DNA of 64,000 bases from Arthrobacter sp. ov407 (GTDB taxonomy: Bacteria > Actinomycetota > Actinomycetes > Actinomycetales > Micrococcaceae). Shown here piece by piece: positions 44,584-54,170 of this stretch (its first letter is position 1; every line of letters starts with the position of its first letter). The DNA lies in NCBI RefSeq assembly GCF_900102895.1, contig NZ_FNGD01000005.1, positions 62,001-126,000 of the forward strand. Reading direction: 5' to 3'. Position numbers and translations under genes: made by a program. The notes under the pieces are model-generated. The model worked only from the letters and a program-made list of their open reading frames with translations. It was not told the DNA's origin and ran no database searches.

Positions 44584-45621
44584 ATGGGCCGTGAACAGGT
44601 GCATCCGGACCCGGCATGGGAGACCGGTGGCGAGCCGGCGCCTCCCCGGGGAATCGTTGTGGGAGTGGATGGCTCGGACCACAGCCACTGCGCCCTGGTG
44701 TGGGCAGCCCGCGAGGCTGAGCGCCGTCGCCGCCCGCTGCACATCGTGACCGCCTATTCGGTGCCGATCTTCGCCGCTTCCGGGCTCGACGGCGGCTACG
44801 CCACGGTGGACGACTCCGTGATCCGTGAGGGCGCCGAAGCCATTCTGAAGCACGCCCTCGACAAGGTCGCGGTTTACAACATTGACGTCGACGCCTCCGT
44901 CGAAAACGGGGACGCGTCCGGCGTGCTGCTGGAAATCAGCGAAACCGCGGAGCTTCTGGTGTTCGGAACCCGCGGCCGCGGCGGCTTTGTGGGCCGGCTG
45001 CTCGGCTCCGTCAGTAGCGCGCTGCCCGCCCACGCGAAGTGCCCGACCGTCACTGTGCCGCTGATCTGCGCGGACCGGCTGGGCGAAACCACTGACGACA
45101 AGCATGTCCTGGCCGAACGGGCCAAACTGGGCCACCAGCTGATCGAGAACGTCGTGGTGGTCGGCGTGGACGGTTCCGAGCAGGCCCGCGTCGCCGTGCT
45201 GGAAGCCGCGGCCCAGGCCGAACGGCTCTCCGCCCGGCTGCGCGTCGTGTGCGCCGTGCCGCAGTACACCGGCTCGCTGGCCTGGGTGCCCACACCAATG
45301 GACCGGGATGCGCTCTTCGCCGACATCAAGGTCCAGCTCGACGCCGGCGTGGCCTGGCTGCGGAGCCACTTCCCCGCCCTCCAGGTGGAGACACAGCTCG
45401 TGGACGGCTCTCCCGTCGACATCCTGGTCGACGCCAGCCGGCACGTGGAACTCGTGGTGGTCGGCACCCGCGGGCGCGGCGGCTTCGCCGGGATGCTGCT
45501 GGGCTCCACCTCCGACGGCGTCCTCCACCACGCCAAGGGGCCGATCATGGTGGTGCCGGACCGCGACGACCTGCGGCTGGCGGACAGGGCCAGCTTCGGC
45601 CCGATGCTCGGCGACTCCTAG
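44584..45621 (+). CDS. Universal stress protein, two UspA domains
   Basis: ATG 44584, with AGGAGG upstream, gives 345 residues in two UspA domains. Domain one begins GIVVGVDGSDHSHCALVWAA (about residue 23) and ends with LLVFGTRGRGGFVGRLLGSV; domain two begins ENVVVVGVDGSEQARVAVLE (about 187) and ends LVVVGTRGRGGFAGMLLGST. Both keep the G-2x-G-9x-G-S/T nucleotide pattern, so ATP binding is likely. It stands 27 bp before the PEP-synthase-like gene and probably shares its transcript, with DosR-like boxes upstream. Confidence 0.95.
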   Translation: MGREQVHPDPAWETGGEPAPPRGIVVGVDGSDHSHCALVWAAREAERRRRPLHIVTAYSVPIFAASGLDGGYATVDDSVIREGAEAILKHALDKVAVYNIDVDASVENGDASGVLLEISETAELLVFGTRGRGGFVGRLLGSVSSALPAHAKCPTVTVPLICADRLGETTDDKHVLAERAKLGHQLIENVVVVGVDGSEQARVAVLEAAAQAERLSARLRVVCAVPQYTGSLAWVPTPMDRDALFADIKVQLDAGVAWLRSHFPALQVETQLVDGSPVDILVDASRHVELVVVGTRGRGGFAGMLLGSTSDGVLHHAKGPIMVVPDRDDLRLADRASFGPMLGDS

Positions 45622-45648
45622 GGCCCCGGGCCACGGGGCCGGCGTCGG

Positions 45649-48399
45649 ATGGACGGTTTGCGGATGGAGCACGCCGGGACGCCGGACCCTGCCGGGGACG
45701 GGGCGGTCCTGGCCCTGGAACGCCTTGGCCAGGGCCTGCTGGCCCAGGTCGGCGGCAAGGCGGCCAATCTGGGCGAGCTGGCAAGGGCCGGCCTCCCGGT
45801 TCCCGCCGGCTTTTGCCTGACCACCCGGGCCTACCTTGACGCCACGGCATCCTCGGCGCTGGCGGACGTGCACCGGGCGCTCGCCGCCACTGCCCCCGAT
45901 GACCTGGCAGAGCTGGCTGCGCTTGCCGCGAAGGCCCGCGCGCTGGTGCTCGACGCCGGCGTCCCCGCCGGCATCGACGCCGCCGTGCGCGCCGCGTATG
46001 CGGCGCTGGGCCCGGACACCGCGGTCGCGGTGCGGTCCTCCGCCACCGCCGAAGACCTGCCGTTCGCCAGTTTCGCCGGCCAGCAGGACACATTCCTGAA
46101 CGTGGTCGGCGCGGATGCTGTGCTGGCCGCCGTTAGCCGGTGCTGGGCCTCGCTGTGGACAGACCGCGCGGTGACGTACCGTGCGGTGCAGGGGATCGAG
46201 CCCGCCGCGGTGTCCCTCGCCGTGGTCGTCCAGCGCATGGTGGACGCCGCCGTGGCCGGGGTGCTGTTCACGGCCAACCCCGTGACCGGCCGGCGGCACG
46301 AGGCCGTCATCGACGCCAGCCCGGGACTGGGCGAGGCCGTGGTGTCCGGGGCCGTCAACCCGGACCACTTCGTGCTCGACAGTGCCACGGGACGGATCCT
46401 CGAGCGGCGGCTTGGGGATAAGGGCATGCTCATCCGTCCCCTGCCGGGCGGCGGAACCGAACGGGTGGCGCAACCGGGCGCAGGTTTGACGCCCAGCCTG
46501 GACGATGCCCAACTGGCCGCGCTGGAGCTCCTGGGCCGCCGCGCGGAAGTGCACTTCGGCTCGCCGCAGGACCTCGAATGGGCCATCGGCCAGGACGGTG
46601 CCGTGTGGCTGACACAGTCCAGACCCATCACCACCCTCTATCCGATGCCGGACAAACGGCCATCCGGGCCGGGGCCGCGCGTCTATCTGTGCTTCAGCCT
46701 GGCCCAGGGGCTGACCCGGCCCCTGACGCCGATGGGCCTCGCCGGCATCAGGCTGATTGCTTCCTCGGTCGCGGGGGCGGCGCATTTCCCGGTGCCGGTG
46801 CCCCGTGACGGACCCGCACCGTTCACGGAGGCCGGACAGCGCATCTTCTTCGATATCACACCCGTGGTCCGCAGCAAGACCGGGCGCGCCATCGTTCCCC
46901 GCGTGTTCGACGTCATGGAGACGCGCTCGGCCGCCGTGCTGCGCAACCTTTTCGCCGATCCCAGGTTCTCCGTCACCATAAAATCGCCGTGGCGGCTCCT
47001 GCGCCACGTCGCTCCGGTCGCGGCAAGGGCCAGGGTCCCGGAGACCCTGATCCGCGGCCTCCTCCGTCCAGAGGAGGCGCTGCGCCGGGCCGACCGCGTG
47101 GGCGAACAGCTCAGGGCCGCGCTCGCCGTGCCCACCGGCGCCACCGCCGCACAGAGACTGGACCACGTTGAGCGGATCCTTGGCAGGGACGTCTTTAGCG
47201 TGGTTCCCGCCATCCTGCCGCTGCCCGCTTTGGGGTTCGCCGTGCTCGCCGTTGCCGGAAAACTCGCGGGGATCCCGGGGAACGGTGCGCTGCAGGAAGT
47301 CCTGCGGGGCCTGCCCAACAACGTGACCACCGAAATGGACCTGGACCTCTGGTCGCTGGCTACCGCCATCCGGAACGACCCGGCGTCGGCGGCGGTATTC
47401 GGGGAAGCCGCATTGCCCGAGATAGCCCGGCGTTACCGGGCAGCGGAGCTACCGGGCGTCGTGCAGTCCGGGCTGTCGGGCTTCCTGAACAGGTACGGCC
47501 ACCGCGCCGTGGCGGAGATCGACGTCGGAATGCCCCGCTGGTCTGACGACCCGACCCATATCCTCGGGGTCCTGGCCAACTATCTGCGCATGGATGACCC
47601 GGCGCTCGCCCCGGACCGGCAGTTCGGCAAGGCCGCGCGGGACGCCGACGCCCAGATAGGGCGGCTTGTGGCTGCGGCGGGGCAGCGCAGCCGCCTGCGG
47701 GGAACACTCGTGCGGGCAGCGCTGCGGCGGACCCGAATGTTCGCCGGGTTGCGTGAACTGCCCAAGTACCACCTCGTGGAGGCGCTCGGCGCCGTCCGCC
47801 AGCAGCTTGCGGCCGTGGGGGCCGAACTCGCCGCTGCCGGGGCCATCGATGCGGCGGACGATATCTTCTTCGTCGACCTGGCCGAGGCGCACCGGGGGCT
47901 GGGCGGTGACGCCCTGCAGGGTGTCGTGGCGCAGCGCCGGGAGGCGTACGCGGCTGAACTGGGCCGCCGGCACATTCCCCGCGTGCTGCTCTCGGACGGC
48001 ACCGAGCCCGAGGCAGTGCAGACCAACACATTGCAGACCAACACTGGCGGGCGGGGCCCGGCGGGCGCTGACGGCGGGGCGGGGCAGCTCTCCGGCGCGC
48101 CGGCCTCGGCGGGCACGGTCACGGCCCGGGCCCGCGTGATCCTGGACCCCCAGGGCGCGCACCTGGAACCGGGCGAGATCCTGGTGGCGCCGTCCACGGA
48201 TCCCGGCTGGACGCCGTTGTTCCTGACGGCCGGCGGTCTCGTGATGGAAATGGGCGGGCCCAACTCCCACGGTGCCGTCGTCGCACGGGAATACGGGATC
48301 CCCGCGGTGGTGGGAGTCCCCGACGCGACGACGAGGATCGCCACAGGCGACACCCTTACGGTCGACGGCGCCGCCGGAACCGTTACGCCGGCCAAATAG
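45649..48399 (+). CDS. PEP/pyruvate-binding domain protein (PEP synthase or rifampin phosphotransferase-like)
   Basis: A 916-residue three-part phosphotransfer enzyme. An N-terminal ATP-grasp PEP/pyruvate-binding domain starts with GQGLLAQVGGKAANLGELAR (about residue 27); a middle domain of unclear substrate follows; and a C-terminal phosphohistidine domain carries MEMGGPNSHGAVVAREYGIP (about residues 865-884) with the His that is phosphorylated. The same layout is used by pyruvate water dikinase and by rifampin phosphotransferases; the middle domain decides, and I cannot assign it. An insertion of Gly/Thr-rich sequence lies near residue 800. ATG 45664 is an alternative start. Confidence 0.85.
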   Translation: MDGLRMEHAGTPDPAGDGAVLALERLGQGLLAQVGGKAANLGELARAGLPVPAGFCLTTRAYLDATASSALADVHRALAATAPDDLAELAALAAKARALVLDAGVPAGIDAAVRAAYAALGPDTAVAVRSSATAEDLPFASFAGQQDTFLNVVGADAVLAAVSRCWASLWTDRAVTYRAVQGIEPAAVSLAVVVQRMVDAAVAGVLFTANPVTGRRHEAVIDASPGLGEAVVSGAVNPDHFVLDSATGRILERRLGDKGMLIRPLPGGGTERVAQPGAGLTPSLDDAQLAALELLGRRAEVHFGSPQDLEWAIGQDGAVWLTQSRPITTLYPMPDKRPSGPGPRVYLCFSLAQGLTRPLTPMGLAGIRLIASSVAGAAHFPVPVPRDGPAPFTEAGQRIFFDITPVVRSKTGRAIVPRVFDVMETRSAAVLRNLFADPRFSVTIKSPWRLLRHVAPVAARARVPETLIRGLLRPEEALRRADRVGEQLRAALAVPTGATAAQRLDHVERILGRDVFSVVPAILPLPALGFAVLAVAGKLAGIPGNGALQEVLRGLPNNVTTEMDLDLWSLATAIRNDPASAAVFGEAALPEIARRYRAAELPGVVQSGLSGFLNRYGHRAVAEIDVGMPRWSDDPTHILGVLANYLRMDDPALAPDRQFGKAARDADAQIGRLVAAAGQRSRLRGTLVRAALRRTRMFAGLRELPKYHLVEALGAVRQQLAAVGAELAAAGAIDAADDIFFVDLAEAHRGLGGDALQGVVAQRREAYAAELGRRHIPRVLLSDGTEPEAVQTNTLQTNTGGRGPAGADGGAGQLSGAPASAGTVTARARVILDPQGAHLEPGEILVAPSTDPGWTPLFLTAGGLVMEMGGPNSHGAVVAREYGIPAVVGVPDATTRIATGDTLTVDGAAGTVTPAK

Positions 48400-48479
48400 C
48401 ACCGGCCAATTAGCCCGGGCCGCAAACGGCGTCGGGCGCCACACGCCTGCGCGGGCGCCCGGCTCGCTACAGTGGGGCC

Positions 48480-49271
48480 ATGAGCGAAGTTCGCGGTTCC
48501 GAGGGCCAGGAACCCGGGACCCCCGGAATGCCCGCGGGCACCCCGGCACCTGATACCCGGCCGCCCGAAAACCCCCGCTCCGAAACCCTCGAGGCCGGCG
48601 CTCCCGGGCCCGCAAACCCAGACGCGGACCCGGACGCGTGGCTGCCGACGTGGCTCGTGGAGCGTCCGCTCACGGCCGGCTGGGTGTGGGCCGGGTTCTG
48701 GGCGGTGCTGATCGTGGCCGATGAATTCTTCGATCTGGCCGGCTGGTCCTGGTATGTGCTGGTCGGCCTGGCCGCCCTGCCGACGCTGCTGGCAAGCGTC
48801 GCCCTTCTGCACGCCACTCCGCGCCGCTTCCTGAAGCCGCGCCGAGACTCGGTCCTGGGCCACTTCTTCGTCCGCTTCCTTGCCCTGATCGCCGCCTTCC
48901 TCGTGTGGGGCGTGTCCGTGGTCATGAGCGCGTCGATCTCAACCACCCTTCAGTCACTCGTCGGGGCGTCCGAACGCGAGGTCACGGCGGTGGGCTTCAA
49001 CCTCCTGCTGGCCGCGATCCCGCTGGTGGTCTCCGTGCTGTGGCTGGCCTTCATCATCCGCTGCGCCTGGTTCCTGCGCCGGCTCCGGGGCTGGAAGCAA
49101 ACGCCTGAACCGGGCACCGTGCCCAAGAAGTTCCTGCGGGACAGGCCGCGGATGAGGCGGGTGGTGGTGGGCCTCGCCCACCCCGGGCTGCTGCTCGTGG
49201 CGGGCCTGGGCACCTCCGTGCTCGCGTTCCTGCTGGGCGCCGTGGAACTGACCATCAATGTGCTGAAGTAG
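48480..49271 (+). CDS. Four-helix hypothetical membrane protein
   Basis: A 263-residue protein with a disordered Pro/Glu-rich N-terminal 60 residues and then membrane segments VWAGFWAVLIVADEFF, YVLVGLAALPTLLASVALL, FVRFLALIAAFLVWGVSVVM, VGFNLLLAAIPLVVSVLWLA and LLVAGLGTSVLAFLLGAV. The middle carries a basic PRRDSV stretch. I do not recognise a family. It stands between the phosphotransfer enzyme and the lipoprotein-carrier-like gene, which may or may not be related. Confidence 0.7.
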   Translation: MSEVRGSEGQEPGTPGMPAGTPAPDTRPPENPRSETLEAGAPGPANPDADPDAWLPTWLVERPLTAGWVWAGFWAVLIVADEFFDLAGWSWYVLVGLAALPTLLASVALLHATPRRFLKPRRDSVLGHFFVRFLALIAAFLVWGVSVVMSASISTTLQSLVGASEREVTAVGFNLLLAAIPLVVSVLWLAFIIRCAWFLRRLRGWKQTPEPGTVPKKFLRDRPRMRRVVVGLAHPGLLLVAGLGTSVLAFLLGAVELTINVLK

Positions 49272-49380
49272 GGCGACCGGGCGGCCGGGGCCAGGCGTAC
49301 TGTTGATCTATGAGCTGCACTGAAGCGCGCATTCCTCAGACACGGAAATTTGGATCATCTCTTCCGGGGACGCGGTCACG

Positions 49381-50466
49381 ATGAACCGCAAGTGGCTGCG
49401 CTGGCTGCCCGCCGTCGCCGTTCCTGCCGTCATCGCCGCCGGCGCGCTGGCCGGATCCCTGCCCGCCAGCGCCGGGGATCCCCTTCCGCCCAAGACACCG
49501 GAGCAAGTGCTGCAGTTGATCGCCCAGCACCGCGAGCCTGCCCTCTCCGGAACCCTGGAACAGTCCTCCGAGCTCGGTCTTCCCGGGCTCCCCAAGTCCG
49601 CTGCCGGCTCGGACTCGTCAAGCAACGCTTGGCTCGAACTGCTGACAGGTCCGCACACCGCGCGGGTTTATCGTGACGGCCCGGACAACGCCCGCATCCA
49701 AGTGATGGACCGGCTGGCCGAACGCAACGCCATCCGCCACGGCAACGAGGTCTGGTTCTACAACTCCAAGGACAACACGGCCTCCCATGTCCAGCTCCCG
49801 ACCGACGCCGCCGGCCGGCCCCAACACGACAGCGCCAGGGACGTCACGGCCACCCCGGACCAGCTCGCGGCGATGCTTTTGGCCAAGATCGAACCGGGAA
49901 CGGAAGTGAAGGTGGGCGCCGACGTCCAAGTAGCCGGACGGGCCGCCTACAACCTGGTGCTCACGCCGAAATCCGATGCGACGCTGGTCGGGTCCATCGC
50001 TGTAGCCGTTGACGGCCAGACCGGGCTGCCGCTGGGCGTCGAGGTCACGGCGCGCGGGCAGTCGGATCCCGCCTTCCGCGTCGCCTATACGAGCCTGACA
50101 CTCGGGGCACCCGACGCGTCGGTGTTCGCCTTCAGCCCGCCGCCGGGCGCCACCGTCGAGGAGCTCCCGGTACCGGAGCACAAGCACGCAAACGACGCCG
50201 GGAAGGCCACGGCGCCGGCAGCCAAGGACGGCGCCCGCAAGCCGGCCGTCACCGGCTCCGGCTGGGACTCGGTCGTTGAGTTCCCGGCGGGAACGACCGC
50301 ACCGGCGTCGGACGCCACGGCCCTGCTCGAACAGGCCACCGTTCCGGTCCAGGGCGGCCGGCTCTTGTCCACTGCGCTGGTGAACGTCTTGGTGCTCGAC
50401 GACGGTCGGGTCGTCGTCGGTTCCGTGCCTGTGGAGCGGCTCCAGGCCGCGGCCGCGCAGAAGTGA
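49381..50466 (+). CDS. Exported LolA/RseB-like lipoprotein-carrier family protein
   Basis: A 361-residue exported protein: signal segment WLPAVAVPAVIAAGALAGSL (about residues 8-27) then a mature domain with PKTPEQVLQLIAQHREPALS, WFYNSKDNTASHVQLP and YNLVLTPKSDATLVGSIAV, the beta-sheet lipoprotein-carrier/sigma-factor regulator fold. Gram-positives have such LolA-like proteins, often next to transporters. The C-terminal part is Ala/Pro-rich with a helical end. It is followed after 40 bp by an ABC ATPase/permease pair, suggesting a shared function in envelope or lipid handling. Confidence 0.8.
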   Translation: MNRKWLRWLPAVAVPAVIAAGALAGSLPASAGDPLPPKTPEQVLQLIAQHREPALSGTLEQSSELGLPGLPKSAAGSDSSSNAWLELLTGPHTARVYRDGPDNARIQVMDRLAERNAIRHGNEVWFYNSKDNTASHVQLPTDAAGRPQHDSARDVTATPDQLAAMLLAKIEPGTEVKVGADVQVAGRAAYNLVLTPKSDATLVGSIAVAVDGQTGLPLGVEVTARGQSDPAFRVAYTSLTLGAPDASVFAFSPPPGATVEELPVPEHKHANDAGKATAPAAKDGARKPAVTGSGWDSVVEFPAGTTAPASDATALLEQATVPVQGGRLLSTALVNVLVLDDGRVVVGSVPVERLQAAAAQK

Positions 50467-50506
50467 TGACAGGCGCGGTATCCGGCGGCCATTCGGTGAC
50501 GGCGGC

Positions 50507-51580
50507 GTGAGCGCCGCCGGGCCGGGGGCCGAGCCGAGCCTTGAGCTGAGCATTGCGACCAAAGGCCTGACCAAACGGTTCGGCCAACAGTTGGCTGTCG
50601 ACGGCGTCGACCTGGCCGTGCCGAAAGGCGCGGTCTTTGGTTTCCTGGGCCCGAACGGATCGGGGAAGACCACCACCATCAGGCTCCTGCTCGGCCTGGC
50701 CACGGCCACCGGCGGCTCCATGCGCGTGCTGGGCGAGGAGATGCCCAGGAAATTGAATGACGTGCTTCCCCGGGTCGGGGCGCTTGTGGAGGGGCCGGCG
50801 TTCTATCCGTTCCTCTCCGGCGCCGCCAATCTGCGCCGCATGGACGCCGCGGACCCCTACGGTTCGGCCGCGACGCGGCGCGCCCGCGTCCAGTCAGCCC
50901 TGGAACGGGTCGGTTTGACGCACGCCGCTGACAAGCTGGTCCGGGCCTATTCGCTGGGTATGAAGCAGCGGCTGGGGATCGCCAACGCCCTGTTGGCTCC
51001 GCGGGAGCTCCTGGTGCTGGACGAGCCCACCAACGGTCTGGATCCCCAGGGCACGCGTGAAGTCCGGAGCCTGGTGCGGTCGCTCGCGGCGGACGGCGCT
51101 ACGGTGTTCGTTTCCAGCCATCTGCTGGCCGAGGTCGAGCAGATCTGCACGCATGCGGCCATCATGAGTGCGGGCCGGCTTGTGGCGCAGGGGACCCTGG
51201 CGGAACTGCGCGGGGCGGGCCAGGCGAGGATCCGTGTGCTGACCCCGGACCCCGGCACAGCGGCGCAGGTCCTGGCCGGACTGGGCCTGACCGCCACCCT
51301 AAGCCCCGACGGCCACACTCCCGGAGGCACAGGTTTCGGTGGCTCCGGCTCCGGGACGGATGCGGCCCTGTTCGCGTCGCTGCCTGGGGCTCCGTCTGCG
51401 GCTCCGCCAGGTGCGGCAGCCCGCGAAGACGCAGGGTCGGCTCAGGCCGTGGCGCCGGAAGCCGTGGTGGCTGCCCTGGTGGCGGCGGGGGTCCGGGTCC
51501 GCGGCTTCGCGACCGAACAGGCCAGCCTCGAGGACCGCTTTGTGGCATTGACGGGGGAGGGGTTCGACGTTGTCCAGTAA
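50507..51580 (+). CDS. ABC transporter ATP-binding protein
   Basis: A 357-residue ATPase. Walker A is FLGPNGSGKTTTIRLLLGLA (about residues 48-67), the signature YSLGMKQRLGIANALLAPRE (about 146) and Walker B LLVLDEPTNGLDP (about 167) with the switch His in VFVSSHLLAEVEQ (about 202). A long Gly/Ala/Pro-rich insert with no recognisable fold lies at about residues 265-315, before a short regulatory tail. It is the NTPase partner of the permease whose start overlaps its stop. GTG 50507 starts the frame. Confidence 0.94.
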   Translation: MSAAGPGAEPSLELSIATKGLTKRFGQQLAVDGVDLAVPKGAVFGFLGPNGSGKTTTIRLLLGLATATGGSMRVLGEEMPRKLNDVLPRVGALVEGPAFYPFLSGAANLRRMDAADPYGSAATRRARVQSALERVGLTHAADKLVRAYSLGMKQRLGIANALLAPRELLVLDEPTNGLDPQGTREVRSLVRSLAADGATVFVSSHLLAEVEQICTHAAIMSAGRLVAQGTLAELRGAGQARIRVLTPDPGTAAQVLAGLGLTATLSPDGHTPGGTGFGGSGSGTDAALFASLPGAPSAAPPGAAAREDAGSAQAVAPEAVVAALVAAGVRVRGFATEQASLEDRFVALTGEGFDVVQ

Positions 51581-52535
51581 CAGCCCATCTTTGGGCAACC
51601 CATCAGGCGGCCCATCAGTTGCGGCCGCCGGCCGCAGCGGAGCGCCCGGTGGCCGCAGCGGACCGGCCGCAGGCGCAGGCGGCGACGCCAGGGCAGGCGG
51701 CCCGCCGGTCCGGCGCGGCTCCCTGACCGGCGGACTGCTGCGATCCGAGCTCGGCGTGATGTTCCGCCGCCGCAGGACGTGGGCCATGTTGTGCGCGCTC
51801 GCGGCCATCCCGGTCCTGATCTCCGTGGCGGTGCGGGTCTCCTCGGCCGTGCCGCCGGGCCGCGGGCCCGCCTTCCTGGACCGGATCGCCCAGAACGGCC
51901 TGTTCGTGGGCGTGACGGCCCTGGTGGTTTCCGTGCCGCTGTTCCTGCCGCTTACCGTCGGCGTCGTGGCCGGCGACACCATCGCCGGCGAGGCCGGGCA
52001 GGGAACCCTGCGCTACCTGCTCGTGGCCCCGGCCGGGCGGATCCGTCTGTTGATCGTCAAGTATGCCGGGACGGCTCTGTTCGTGGTCGTTGCCCCGCTC
52101 GTGGTGGCCCTGACCGGGGCCGGAATCGGCTCGGCGCTCTTCCCTGTGGGGCCGGTGACCCTGCTTTCCGGCGACACGATCGGCCCCGGCGAGGCAGTGG
52201 TCCGGCTGCTGCTGATCGCCGCCTATCTGGCGGTTTCACTGCTGGGGCTGTCGGCGATCGGCCTGTTCATCTCGACCCTGACGGACGTTCCGGTGGGGGC
52301 GATGGCGGCCACGGTGGTGCTCTCGGTCGTCGCCCAGGTCCTGGACGCGCTGCCGCAGCTGGAGTGGCTGCATCCCTGGCTGTTCAGCCACTACTGGCTG
52401 GACTTCGGCGATCTGCTCCGCCAGCCGGTGTCCTGGGACTCCTTTGCCGTCAACGCACTCCTGCAGGGCGGCTACATCGCCTTCTTCGGCGCGCTGGCCT
52501 ACGGCAGGTTCATCACCAAGGACGTGCTCTCCTAG
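51570..52535 (+). CDS. ABC transporter permease
   Basis: A 321-residue ABC-2-type permease with a Gly/Ser-rich disordered first 50 residues and six helices: TWAMLCALAAIPVLISVAVR, GLFVGVTALVVSVPLFLPLT and VKYAGTALFVVVAPLVVALT among them. The substrate is unknown; the transporter could move a drug or an envelope precursor. TTG 51570 overlaps the ATPase stop by eleven bases and GGGGGAGGGG lies just before it. It ends the four-gene block that starts with the LolA-like gene. Confidence 0.85.
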   Translation: MSSNSPSLGNPSGGPSVAAAGRSGAPGGRSGPAAGAGGDARAGGPPVRRGSLTGGLLRSELGVMFRRRRTWAMLCALAAIPVLISVAVRVSSAVPPGRGPAFLDRIAQNGLFVGVTALVVSVPLFLPLTVGVVAGDTIAGEAGQGTLRYLLVAPAGRIRLLIVKYAGTALFVVVAPLVVALTGAGIGSALFPVGPVTLLSGDTIGPGEAVVRLLLIAAYLAVSLLGLSAIGLFISTLTDVPVGAMAATVVLSVVAQVLDALPQLEWLHPWLFSHYWLDFGDLLRQPVSWDSFAVNALLQGGYIAFFGALAYGRFITKDVLS

Positions 52536-52592
52536 CCGCCGGACACGCCGCTGCGGAACCGGGCCTCGGGCGCGGCGTCTCACGACGGGGTT

Positions 52593-54074
52593 TCAGTAGC
52601 GGGCCACGTAGCCGTAGAGCTGCATCCCGGACATGGCGGCAACATCGGTCACAGTGATGCCGGCGTCGGGGTTGAGCGCCTGGACCACGCGGCCGCCGCC
52701 AAGGTAGATGGCCACGTGGTAGAAGCCCGGGGATGAACCCCAGACGAGCAAATCGCCAGGGCGCGCCTGGGAGAGCGGGACGTGGACGGGTGCCTGGGCG
52801 AACTGCTGGGAGGCAGTGCGGGGAAGGTACTTGCCGGCCGCGGCGAACGCATTCTGCACCAGGCCTGAGCAGTCAAACCCATAGGTCCCGGTTCCGCCGT
52901 ACTGGTAGAAGAACGGCGATCCGGTCTTGCCTAGCGCAACTAAAATCGCGGTCTGGTTTGACCCGCCGGGAACCGGCGCAGGTACCGGCGCAGGAACGGG
53001 CGCCGGAACGGGAACCGGAATCGGTGCCGGATCAGGCGCCGGAACCGGAACGTGAATCGGCGCGGGATCAGGTGAAGGCGCCGGAACGTGAGCAGGTGCC
53101 TGTGCCGGTGCCGGAGCCGGTGCCGCCGGCACTTCGGTCGGAGCCGCCGGCTGCTGCGCGGCTGAATCGTCCCGTCCCGGTGACGCCGGGGCAGGCTGGG
53201 AGCCCGCGTCCGGCTGCGGCGCGGCGGCTGCGGCCGCAGACAGTGCCGCCAGCCGTTTCTCTTGGCGCTGGCGGTCGAGCGCGTCCACCCGGGCCGATTC
53301 CAGCGCCGCGGTGGTGTTTTTAAGAGTTGCCAGCTGGTCTACCAGCGCGCTGCGCTGTGCTTTGGCATCCGTCACGGCCTGGCGCTGGGCCGCGGTGGCA
53401 CGGTCGGCGTCGACCTTGCGGTCCTCCGCGGTCGCGGCGGCCTCGTCGGCGGCGCGGTTGGCGTCCGCTGCGGCTTCGGTCAGCGACTGCGCGGCAGCGG
53501 CCGCGGTTTCCGCGGACTGAAATGCCCGCGCGCGTCCGGCCGTTACAGCCTCCAGCGTGGCCGCATCTTCGAGGGCCTGTCCGCTGCCGCTGACAAAGCT
53601 GCTGAGCGCAGGATTCAGTCCACCGTTGCGGTACAGATCTCCGGCCAACTGGCCGATCTGCTTACGGGACTTGGTCTGTTCCGCTTCGGCGGCAGCAGCC
53701 CTGGCGGCGGCCACAGCAGCCGCGTCACGGCGCGTGGCCAGCTCCACGAGGGCTTCGCCGTACGCGTTGTTTGGTTGCAGGGATGCGGCGAGGCTGGCTT
53801 CCTGGCCGGCCGACGCGTCCGCCAGAAGCCCGTCGATCCTGGTGACCTCCGCCGCCGTCGCGCTTTCACTGGACTTGGCGGCTGCAATCTCTTCCGGTGA
53901 GGGGATTTCCGGCGACGCCGGAACCTGGCCGGCCTCTGACAGCGGTATGCGCCCCGGCGCAGAACGCAGTGCAGGAGTCAGTGGTGCGGCCTGTGCCGGG
54001 AGCGCGAGCGTTCCAAGGAGGACGACGGCGGTGCAGAGCACAGCCGTCTTGCGACCGGATCCGGTCCAACTCAT
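52593..54074 (-). CDS. Secreted NlpC/P60 peptidoglycan hydrolase with coiled coil
   Basis: ATG 54074 (AGG seven bases upstream) gives 493 residues. Order: Sec signal (TAVLCTAVVLLGTLALPAQA, about residues 8-28), a long coiled coil (about 50-270) as in RipA-type proteins, a Pro/Ala repeat (PVPAPDPAPIPVPVPAPV, about 335-370), and the C-terminal NlpC/P60 domain with catalytic Cys in YGFDCSGLVQNAF (about 398) and His in GFYHVAIYLGGG (about 460). It cleaves peptide links in the wall during division or remodelling. Confidence 0.93.
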   Translation of the reverse strand: MSWTGSGRKTAVLCTAVVLLGTLALPAQAAPLTPALRSAPGRIPLSEAGQVPASPEIPSPEEIAAAKSSESATAAEVTRIDGLLADASAGQEASLAASLQPNNAYGEALVELATRRDAAAVAAARAAAAEAEQTKSRKQIGQLAGDLYRNGGLNPALSSFVSGSGQALEDAATLEAVTAGRARAFQSAETAAAAAQSLTEAAADANRAADEAAATAEDRKVDADRATAAQRQAVTDAKAQRSALVDQLATLKNTTAALESARVDALDRQRQEKRLAALSAAAAAAPQPDAGSQPAPASPGRDDSAAQQPAAPTEVPAAPAPAPAQAPAHVPAPSPDPAPIHVPVPAPDPAPIPVPVPAPVPAPVPAPVPGGSNQTAILVALGKTGSPFFYQYGGTGTYGFDCSGLVQNAFAAAGKYLPRTASQQFAQAPVHVPLSQARPGDLLVWGSSPGFYHVAIYLGGGRVVQALNPDAGITVTDVAAMSGMQLYGYVARY

Positions 54075-54170
54075 GGGCAAACCTCGCGAAGTCTCAGGCT
54101 GGAATGAGCGAGGTCGGATTTAGTGCGTGCAAGCCCCTCTGCGGATCATCCAGCAGGCATGAGGCTACGG

